64,000 nt of DNA, taken from positions 1-64,000 of the forward strand of contig NZ_CADEPL010000056.1 of the NCBI RefSeq assembly GCF_902829295.1. Reading direction: 5' to 3'. Positions 1-6,872 of the stretch are shown piece by piece. The DNA comes from Vogesella oryzae (GTDB lineage: Bacteria; Pseudomonadota; Gammaproteobacteria; Burkholderiales; Chromobacteriaceae). The stretch's first letter is position 1, and each line of letters starts with the position of its first letter. The position numbers and the translations under genes are program-made. The notes under the pieces are model-generated. The model was given only the letters and a program-made list of their open reading frames with translations, did no database searches and was not told where the DNA came from.

Positions 1-697
1 CCAGCACATCAGCCTGTTCGTGGCCGGGGTGAAGGACAAGGTCAGCCTCAAACTGATCGCCGCCAAGGGCAAGGTGCAGTTGCAGGCGCAGAGCGATGCG
101 ATGGAGCTGACGGCGGATAAGGATGTGGCCATCAGCAGCCTGAGCGCCAGCCAGCTGTTCAACGGCAAGAAAGAGGTGCTACTGACCTGCGGCGGCGCCT
201 ACATCTGCATCAAGGACGGCAAGATCGAACTGCACGCGCCGGGCAAGGTGAGCTTCAAGGGCGGCAGCCACGACTGGAGCGGGCCGGCGAAGATGACTCC
301 GGCCCATCCGTCCTTTCCGCAGCATGCGCCGACATTCCCGCTCAGCATCAAGGTCGACCAGTCGCCACTGGGCGTGAAGAGCGGTTGGGGCGGCATGCCC
401 TACAAGCTGTATGCCGATGGCGCCTTGCAGGGCGAAGGCGTGATAGACGAACAAGGGCACATTCAGGTGGAGCATCGCGTACCGGTACAGAAATACAAGT
501 TGGAGCTGGCCAATGGCGTGGTGTACGACATTCCGGTTGCCGTGGATTACCACAACCCGGCGCAGGGTGATGCGGCGAATGCCGGCTTTCACAAGCACAT
601 TGCCGGACCTGCACCAGACGGTGGTCGTGACGAGCACCAGGCATCGGCGCGTGAAGACTTTCTGGCGCTGTTCAAACCGGCAGACAAGGGCGAATAA
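1..697 (+). CDS. vgrG: Type VI secretion VgrG spike protein, C-terminal part (gene starts before the window)
   Basis: The reading frame is open from the left edge and ends in TAA at 695-697, so only the last 231 or so residues are present. The first part (HISLFVAGVKDKVSLKLIAAKG onward in short beta-repeats such as KGKVQLQAQSDAMELTADKD and GAYICIKDGKIELHAPG) matches the DUF2345 beta-helix extension typical of VgrG proteins. After about residue 105 a further domain (PLSIKVDQ, GMPYKLYADGALQGEGVID, YKLELANG) looks like a transthyretin-type beta-sandwich; in known VgrGs such domains help dock a phospholipase effector. The phospholipase gene begins 2 bases after the stop, which fits that role. The N-terminal gp27/gp5-like domains cannot be seen here. 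Confidence 0.9.
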   Translation, partial: QHISLFVAGVKDKVSLKLIAAKGKVQLQAQSDAMELTADKDVAISSLSASQLFNGKKEVLLTCGGAYICIKDGKIELHAPGKVSFKGGSHDWSGPAKMTPAHPSFPQHAPTFPLSIKVDQSPLGVKSGWGGMPYKLYADGALQGEGVIDEQGHIQVEHRVPVQKYKLELANGVVYDIPVAVDYHNPAQGDAANAGFHKHIAGPAPDGGRDEHQASAREDFLALFKPADKGE

Positions 698-699
698 GC

Positions 700-2691
700 A
701 TGGGAACCAAGATCAAAACGCCGATTGCGGCCAACCAGGGCCTGCAATGCACCATCACCCCGCCATGGTTTGTGCAGCAATCGGAATACACCCCGCTGAA
801 CGGCACTTTCGATTTCCTGATCAATGGCGAGCGCGCGTTTGGGGAAGTGCACCACGCCATCGCTGCAGCAAAACAGTCCGTTTGCATCATTTGCTGGGGC
901 TTTCAGCCATCGATGTATTTCATTCGTGATGGCAAATCGCCATCGATAGGCCAATTACTGGAACAGAAAGCCGCGGATGGCGTGAAAGTGCGGGTGCTGT
1001 GCTATGTGGTGGGCAATGATTACGCGACCAGCTTGACTGGATTCTCAATGGACGAGCCAAACATGCCGAACCGGTCAGGCCCTTACACCACCGGTTACAA
1101 GGATGTGCCAGCCACCAGCAGCAGGGAACAGAACAAGTTCGACAGTCATTGGTTTAGCCGCTACGACCGAGATCGCGGCAAGGCGCAAACACTGACAAAA
1201 GCCGCGCAGAATGTTCTTGGGGACAAACAGGTCAAGAATCTGATTTTCCGGGTAAGGGGATTTTCTGCCGCGGACCGCGCCTATCTTGCCAATCAGGAAT
1301 TCGAAGACAAAAAGGTCTCCGGCACCATGCGAACCGTACTGTCGGCCTTCCCCAGCCATCACCAGAAAATGGTGCTGGTGGATTACGGTAGCCCGAGTGA
1401 GCACGTTGGCTTTGTCATGGGGCACAACATGCTGGACGAGTATTGGGATACCTGTGCGCACAGCTACCACCGTAGAACAGCGAATACCGGACGAAACGGC
1501 ACGCTGCCACGAGAAGATCTTTCCAGTCGGGTAACAGGCCCGATTTGTGGCGCCCTGTTTCGTAATTTCGCCCAAGCCTGGGAAAAAGAAACCGGCGAAA
1601 GCCTGGACAAGCCGAGTACCGGCTTTGCCCACTATCCGCTACGCGAAGCATTGGGCAAGAAAATCCAGGGACAGATTCTGCGTACTCAGCCGCAGTACCG
1701 GGCGGAAGACATCAAGAAGGCCTATCTGCAGGCGGTAAGCAATGCCACTCAATGCATCTATGTCGAGAACCAGTATTTTCGCTGGCCGCCACTGGCAGAC
1801 AGGATCAAGCAGGCGGCTGCCAAACAATGCCAATGGGGGCGAGACCCAGCCAGCCATCAATCACTCTATCTGTTCGTGGTAACCAATAGCAGTGATGGCG
1901 GCATGGGGTCGGGAACGGTCAAGACTCAGGAAATGCTCAGCAGTCTTGGCCGGGCCGATGTCATGCCCGGTGTCGAGCTGCAAAACCGTATCCAGGATCA
2001 GACCACCGCCATTAACCAGGCTGAAAACCGGCTACGCCAGTACGATGCCAGCCTGGGCAAGGTAGCAAGTGCCCTGCCCAACCCCGCTGTCTTCAAGGGT
2101 GGCAAATACCCGCCCGCCTGGCTGCGGGACCCGAGAACCCGCGAACTGCTTGAAAAGCATAACCAGCTGGCCAGCCAGCGCGACCGGCTGCAACAGGAAA
2201 AAGACAAGATGCAAAAAGACCTGGAGCTGCTGGGCGCCAGGAGCGAAGACAAGCTCGGCCAGAAAATGAAAGCCGCCGAGGCCATCGTGCCGGAAGAACG
2301 CCCCGGTCTGAAGGTGCACATCTGTACCCTGGTGCCCCCAGACACCCCGGCAGGGGTTGCCTGGCCCGAGATATACGTGCACAGCAAGCTGCTGCTGGTC
2401 AACGATACCTACATGACGCTGGGCAGCGCCAACATCAATACCCGTAGCATGGAAGTGGACAGCGAGCTGAATGTTGCGCACTGCAACCCGCATATCAGTC
2501 GCCAGGCACGGCTGGACTTGTGGAACATCCATACCGGAGGCAAGGGAGCACAGGAGGATGTGAGTGAGGCGTTCAAGTCTTGGGAATGGATTATCGACGA
2601 AAACAAACGGCGCGAGCCACGAAAACAGGCTCCCCAAGCATCTCTACGAGGCTTTCTACGTTTCGACCCCACCCAATCCAACAAGGACTGA
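700..2691 (+). CDS. Phospholipase D-family T6SS effector (Tle5-like)
   Basis: This 663-residue protein has two phospholipase D motifs: HQKMVLVD at residues 221-228, and HSKLLLVN at 561-568 followed by GSANINTRS. The pair defines the PLD superfamily, which hydrolyses phosphodiester bonds of phospholipids. Placed directly after vgrG and before a Sel1 lipoprotein, it fits the Tle5 class of antibacterial lipase effectors delivered by VgrG. Two things are unusual. The segment between the motifs, about residues 425-520, is rich in Q/E/K/R heptads (NQLASQRDRLQQEKDKMQKD) and probably forms a coiled coil. The last Asp of the second HxKx4D motif is Asn. There is no signal peptide, as expected for T6SS cargo. 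ATG 700 is the natural start, 2 bases after the vgrG stop. Function is inferred from motifs and context. Confidence 0.85.
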   Translation: MGTKIKTPIAANQGLQCTITPPWFVQQSEYTPLNGTFDFLINGERAFGEVHHAIAAAKQSVCIICWGFQPSMYFIRDGKSPSIGQLLEQKAADGVKVRVLCYVVGNDYATSLTGFSMDEPNMPNRSGPYTTGYKDVPATSSREQNKFDSHWFSRYDRDRGKAQTLTKAAQNVLGDKQVKNLIFRVRGFSAADRAYLANQEFEDKKVSGTMRTVLSAFPSHHQKMVLVDYGSPSEHVGFVMGHNMLDEYWDTCAHSYHRRTANTGRNGTLPREDLSSRVTGPICGALFRNFAQAWEKETGESLDKPSTGFAHYPLREALGKKIQGQILRTQPQYRAEDIKKAYLQAVSNATQCIYVENQYFRWPPLADRIKQAAAKQCQWGRDPASHQSLYLFVVTNSSDGGMGSGTVKTQEMLSSLGRADVMPGVELQNRIQDQTTAINQAENRLRQYDASLGKVASALPNPAVFKGGKYPPAWLRDPRTRELLEKHNQLASQRDRLQQEKDKMQKDLELLGARSEDKLGQKMKAAEAIVPEERPGLKVHICTLVPPDTPAGVAWPEIYVHSKLLLVNDTYMTLGSANINTRSMEVDSELNVAHCNPHISRQARLDLWNIHTGGKGAQEDVSEAFKSWEWIIDENKRREPRKQAPQASLRGFLRFDPTQSNKD

Positions 2692-2693
2692 AT

Positions 2694-3767
2694 ATGCGGC
2701 ATGCCCTGCTTTTATTGCTTGCCTTGCTAGCGGCCTGCGGCAAACCCGCCGAAACCCGGAGTCATCCCATGTCCAACTCATCGCCACTGACGGCCATTCC
2801 CAACAAGCTGGAACAGCAGCTTACCTTCAGCTGCAGCCATGAACAGGCACGCATCCCCAAGCCGCACCCGGAAGCCGAGCAGCTATTCAAGCATGCACGC
2901 TGGCTGCAAAAACGGAACCTGCTCAAGGACGACCCGGCCCAGTATCCGGACATCGAGCGACTGTACCGTATTGCCGCCGCCTGGGGCCACGACAAGGCCA
3001 ACCACAATCTGGCACTGCTGCTGATTCGCGGCCACAGCGATGCCGACGATGTCATCAGCCTGCCGGTAGCACTGGCGCAAGACCTGATCCAGCGCGGCAT
3101 CCCGCAGGGCTACTACGATATGGGGGCTCTGCTCACCAAAGGCTATGGGGTGGTCGAAAGCGAGGCATCCGCCCTGCAATACCTGCGCCATGCCGCCGAC
3201 CTGGGCAATCCGGACGCACAATACTATGTGGGCGACCAGCTATTCAACCTTAGCATTGACTACCCAGTGCCATTCAATATCGGACTGCAAATGAAAAAAT
3301 GTGCGGCTGAACAGGGGCATAGTGAAGCTGCATTTGAATACGCCATTCGGATGAAGAATTCAAAAAACTATTCCGAAGCTCTCAAGTACTTCCAGTTGGC
3401 AGTAAAGGCTGGCAATGAAACTGTAGCCTTCAAACTAGGAAAGGTATTTCTCGCCCCGCCACCCAGCGATGAACTGGATTATCTCGCCCAGGAAAAAGAC
3501 GAAGAGCGCTCCCGTCGCTACAACATCCTGTCCGACATCCTGGAGCGCTACTCCTATCTCAACCCCACGGTAGACGACATCGACGACATCGTGCCCTTGC
3601 CGCCGGCCAAACTGCCGCCGTGGGATGGCAAGACTAAGTGGCTGAAGGACTGGGAAAGCAATGTGCCGCCGCCACTGCCCAGCGAAGCACGCATTGCCGA
3701 GATGGCCAAGGCCAAGGGCCTGGACCCGGCCACCGGCATGCCTGTCGCCAAGACGTCGCCGCGATGA
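2694..3767 (+). CDS. Sel1-repeat lipoprotein, probable immunity protein for the phospholipase effector
   Basis: The product is 357 residues long and begins with a lipoprotein signal peptide (MRHALLLLLALLAACGK) whose LAAC lipobox puts the lipidated Cys at about residue 15, so the mature protein should sit in the periplasm. The centre (about residues 100-240) contains Sel1/TPR-like helical repeats, for example YDMGALLTKGYGVVESEASA and LRHAADLGNPDAQYYVGDQL. Immunity proteins of Tle5-type phospholipases are commonly periplasmic Sel1-repeat proteins, and the gene lies 2 bases after the effector. ATG 2694 is chosen over in-frame upstream starts because it gives a clean signal peptide. The immunity role is inferred. 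An alternative is a general Sel1 envelope protein. Confidence 0.75.
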   Translation: MRHALLLLLALLAACGKPAETRSHPMSNSSPLTAIPNKLEQQLTFSCSHEQARIPKPHPEAEQLFKHARWLQKRNLLKDDPAQYPDIERLYRIAAAWGHDKANHNLALLLIRGHSDADDVISLPVALAQDLIQRGIPQGYYDMGALLTKGYGVVESEASALQYLRHAADLGNPDAQYYVGDQLFNLSIDYPVPFNIGLQMKKCAAEQGHSEAAFEYAIRMKNSKNYSEALKYFQLAVKAGNETVAFKLGKVFLAPPPSDELDYLAQEKDEERSRRYNILSDILERYSYLNPTVDDIDDIVPLPPAKLPPWDGKTKWLKDWESNVPPPLPSEARIAEMAKAKGLDPATGMPVAKTSPR

Positions 3768-3922
3768 GCTTTCGCTGTTCATGTCACCTGCGACTGCCGT
3801 TGCGGCCAACCTTGGCCGCAACCTCCCCGCCGCCGACGGCTATCCCCGACCATCTGGAACAGCAGCTTGTCTTTACCTGCCACGATGCACATACGCGTAA
3901 TCCTGTAATCCGGAATACCTGA
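3764..3922 (+). pseudogene. Truncated second copy of the Sel1 immunity gene (N-terminal remnant)
   Basis: A short 52-codon frame starts at ATG 3764, overlapping the stop of the Sel1 gene, and ends with TGA just before tssF. Its middle (TAIPDHLEQQLVFTCHDAHT) closely matches the mature N-terminus of the preceding lipoprotein (TAIPNKLEQQLTFSCSHEQA), and the DNA shares the run CTGGAACAGCAGCTT. All Sel1 repeats are missing. It therefore looks like what is left of a duplicated immunity gene. Whether the short frame is still translated is unknown; it has no recognisable signal peptide. A paired copy of the TGCGGCCAAC word sits inside it at 3800-3821. Confidence 0.7.
3800..3821. repeat. Paired TGCGGCCAAC word (inverted repeat)
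   Basis: TTGCGGCCAA and TTGGCCGCAA face each other across two C bases, a perfect 10 bp inverted repeat built from two copies of the window-wide word. It lies within the immunity-gene remnant, upstream of tssF. Confidence 0.9.
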
Positions 3923-3923
3923 C

Positions 3924-5780
3924 ATGCTCGAATCCCTCCTCCCTTATTACGAACGCGAGCTCGGCCATCTGCGCGAGCTGTCGGGCGAGTTCGCCCGGCG
4001 TTACCCCAAGATTGCCGGCCGGCTGCAGCTGGAAGGCGACCAGTGCGAAGACCCGCATACCGAGCGGCTGATCGAGGCGTTCGCCTTTTTGACGGCGCGG
4101 GTGCACAAGAAGCTGGATGACGACTACCCGGAGGTGGCCACCAGCTTTCTGGACGTGATGTACCCGCACTATCTGCAGCCGATGCCGGCGGCCACCGTGG
4201 TGCAGTTCGAGTGCGATGCGCAGCGGCCGGAGATCGGCAAGCGCTACCGCATCGAGCGCGGGCAGCAGGTGTTGGCGCCGGCCATCCAGGGGGTAAGTTG
4301 CAAGTTCCGCAGCGTGTATCCGGTGGATCTGTACCCGCTGCAACTGCAGGAAGCCAAGCTGGAACTGACCAGCGGCTCGCCCTATCTGCGCAGCCTGGCG
4401 CCGGATGCGGCGGCGGTGCTGACGCTGCGGCTGCAGACCCAGGGTGGGGTAGCGCTGAATGCCATCGATCTGCAATCGCTGCGCTTTTTCCTGGACGGGG
4501 AACCGGCGCTGATGCACCTGCTGTACGAGATGCTGCTGTCCAATGTGCTGCGGCTGCAGGTGGGAGATGGCAGCGAGGACCCGGTACGCACGCGCATGTT
4601 GGCCGCAGACAGCCTGCAGGCGGTGGGCTTTGGTGCCGACGAGGGCATGCTGGAGTACGACGAGCGCTCTTTCCTCGGCTACCGGCTATTGTCGGAATAC
4701 TTCAGCTATCCGGACAAATTCCTGTTTATCGACCTGCTCAATCTGGCGCCGTTGGTGGCCCGGCTGCAGGGCGATACGCTGCTGCTGCGCATCCAGCTGC
4801 GCGACTACCCGGATAGCGAGCGTCATCACCGTTTGCAAAGCCAGTTGCAGCCGGCGCACTTCAAGCTGGGTTGCACGCCGCTGATCAACCTGTTTACCCA
4901 GCCGGGCGAGCCGATCCGCGTCACGCACCAGAAAAGCAGTTACCCGGTGCTGGCCGACGGGCGAAAACAGCTTTCCTACGAGGTGGTAAATATCCGCCGC
5001 GTGGTGCGGGTGGAGAAATCCGGCGAAGGCGACAGCAGTGAAGAGGTGCCGCCGTTCTACGCAACGCGCCACGGCAGTGGCAAGACGCCGCGTTTCTACT
5101 GGCATGCCACGCGCGAGCCATCGGTGCGCCAGGGCGACCGCGGCACAGACATGGCGTTGCACCTGGTGGACCTGCAGTTCGACGCGGTGCGTCCGGCTGG
5201 CGAGGTGTTGAGTCTGGAACTGCTGTGCAGCAACCGCGATCTGCCGGAGCAGATTCCGTTTGGCGGCAGTCAGGCCAGCCAGCGTACCGATCTGCAGCTG
5301 CCGGGACACTCGGTGGTGAAGCGTGTACGCCTGTTGCGCAAGCCTGGCGCCAGCCAGCGCAGCCCGCTGGGACGGGCATTGCAGTGGCGGTTGATCTCGC
5401 ATCTGTCGCTCAACTACATGTCCATTGTCGATGCCGGGCGCGAGGCGCTGCAGGAAATGCTCACGCTGTACAACCTGGGCGAAGCAGCGGCCAACGTGCG
5501 GCAGATCCAGGGCATTGTCGGCATCAGCAGCCAGCCGGCGGTGCAGCGCGTCAGTGGCCGCCACTTCGCCGGCTTCGTGCGCGGCACCGAGATCACGCTG
5601 ACGCTGGACGCCGACTACTACGTCGGCGGCAGCGTCTACCTGTTTGCCTCGGTGCTGGAGCGTTTCTTTGCGCTGTACTGCGCGCCGAACAGCTTTACCC
5701 GGCTGCGGGTGCATACCGTACAGCACGACGCTGTGGTGGCCAGCTGGCCGGCCCGCGCCGGTGAAGCACTGGTGATCTGA
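3924..5780 (+). CDS. tssF: Type VI secretion baseplate subunit TssF
   Basis: The 618-residue product has the TssF/VasA/ImpG family opening (LLPYYERELGHLRELSGEFA, then YPKIAGRLQL, DPHTERLIEAFAFLTARV and SFLDVMYPHYLQPMPA) and is of family length. TssF forms the T6SS baseplate wedge with TssG, TssE and TssK and helps recruit the VgrG/Hcp tube in the cytoplasm. It is followed by tssG after 9 bases with a GGAG ribosome site, the usual tssF-tssG order. The ATG at 3924 directly precedes the conserved MLESLLPYYE start. A copy of the TGCGGCCAAC word occurs at 4598 (reverse) and 5487. Confidence 0.97.
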   Translation: MLESLLPYYERELGHLRELSGEFARRYPKIAGRLQLEGDQCEDPHTERLIEAFAFLTARVHKKLDDDYPEVATSFLDVMYPHYLQPMPAATVVQFECDAQRPEIGKRYRIERGQQVLAPAIQGVSCKFRSVYPVDLYPLQLQEAKLELTSGSPYLRSLAPDAAAVLTLRLQTQGGVALNAIDLQSLRFFLDGEPALMHLLYEMLLSNVLRLQVGDGSEDPVRTRMLAADSLQAVGFGADEGMLEYDERSFLGYRLLSEYFSYPDKFLFIDLLNLAPLVARLQGDTLLLRIQLRDYPDSERHHRLQSQLQPAHFKLGCTPLINLFTQPGEPIRVTHQKSSYPVLADGRKQLSYEVVNIRRVVRVEKSGEGDSSEEVPPFYATRHGSGKTPRFYWHATREPSVRQGDRGTDMALHLVDLQFDAVRPAGEVLSLELLCSNRDLPEQIPFGGSQASQRTDLQLPGHSVVKRVRLLRKPGASQRSPLGRALQWRLISHLSLNYMSIVDAGREALQEMLTLYNLGEAAANVRQIQGIVGISSQPAVQRVSGRHFAGFVRGTEITLTLDADYYVGGSVYLFASVLERFFALYCAPNSFTRLRVHTVQHDAVVASWPARAGEALVI

Positions 5781-5789
5781 GGAGCCGTC

Positions 5790-6833
5790 ATGTCTGTTCC
5801 GATGTTGCCGGTCTCCGGTTTGCCTGTGCCAGGTCGTCAACCACGCGATCTGCGGCAAGCGCTGGCAAAAGATGCCAGCCAGTTCGGCTTCTTCCAGGCA
5901 GTGCGCATTCTCGGGTTGTGCGAAGGCACGCGCCGCACGCGTCGCAGCCTGCCTGTGCGGTTGCGTTTCCGGACGCTGGCCAGTCTGGCTTTCCCGGCCA
6001 GCGAGCTGGTGAATTACCGGTCACATGAGGCCGATGGGGAGTCGTCTGCCGAGATGACTGTCAGCTTCATGGGGCTGACCGGTCCCAGCGGGGCGTTGCC
6101 CACTTCCTATACCGAGCTGCTGCTGGAGCGACGGCAGCAGTATCGCGATGACACATTGCATTCCTTTCTGGATTTGTTCAGTCACCGTGCGGTGTCGCTG
6201 TTCTACCAGGCATGGCGCAAGTACCGCTTCTGGCTGGCGGAGGAGGCCGGCGAGGGCGACGGTTTCCGTCGCAACTTGCTGGATCTGGCCGGCCTCGGGC
6301 TCGGGCGCTTGCGTAGCCAGACGGCAGAACAGGGGGTACTGGACGAGCGCCTGTTTATCTATTTTTCCGGCCTGCTGAGCCAGAAGCCGCTGTCGGCGCA
6401 GACCTTGCAAACGCTGGTGTCCGGCCTGTTCGGCGTGCGCGCGCAGCTTCAGCAGTTTGCCGGGCAGTGGTTGTCGGTTCCGCCGGAAGAGCAGAGCCAG
6501 CTGGGTTTACGCAACGGTGAGCTGGGCTTGTCGCTGTTCTGTGGCGAGCGGCAATGGGACCGCCAGACCCGCTTGCAATTGCGGCTGTGCGGGTTGCGGC
6601 GTGCGCAGTTCGAGGCATTGCTACAGGGAGGGGCAGGAGCCGTGGCCTTGCAATCACTGCTGCAGTACGCGGTGGGACATCAGCTGGCGGTGGACGTGTG
6701 TCTGGAGCTGGACAAGCGCGACGTGCCTCCGGCACGGCTTGACTCTGAACAACCATTACGACTCGGTGCCAGCAGCTGGCTGGGGCCACAACAGCGTGAC
6801 CCGGACGATGTGCGTTACGCGCTGCTGCACTAG
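5790..6833 (+). CDS. tssG: Type VI secretion baseplate subunit TssG
   Basis: The 347-residue protein matches the TssG/ImpH/VasB family: an N-terminal FGFFQAVRIL-type segment, the block VSFMGLTGPSGALPTSYTEL, then LHSFLDLFSHRAVSLFYQAW at about residues 125-145, which is the most conserved part of the family. TssG pairs with two TssF copies in the baseplate wedge. It is spaced 9 bases from tssF and 39 bases from clpV, so the three are probably co-transcribed. ATG 5790 has a GAGGAG-type ribosome site starting at the tssF stop. Confidence 0.96.
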   Translation: MSVPMLPVSGLPVPGRQPRDLRQALAKDASQFGFFQAVRILGLCEGTRRTRRSLPVRLRFRTLASLAFPASELVNYRSHEADGESSAEMTVSFMGLTGPSGALPTSYTELLLERRQQYRDDTLHSFLDLFSHRAVSLFYQAWRKYRFWLAEEAGEGDGFRRNLLDLAGLGLGRLRSQTAEQGVLDERLFIYFSGLLSQKPLSAQTLQTLVSGLFGVRAQLQQFAGQWLSVPPEEQSQLGLRNGELGLSLFCGERQWDRQTRLQLRLCGLRRAQFEALLQGGAGAVALQSLLQYAVGHQLAVDVCLELDKRDVPPARLDSEQPLRLGASSWLGPQQRDPDDVRYALLH

Positions 6834-6872
6834 CAGGCGGCGTTTCAATTTTCCTTACTGGATGGACTTGCT

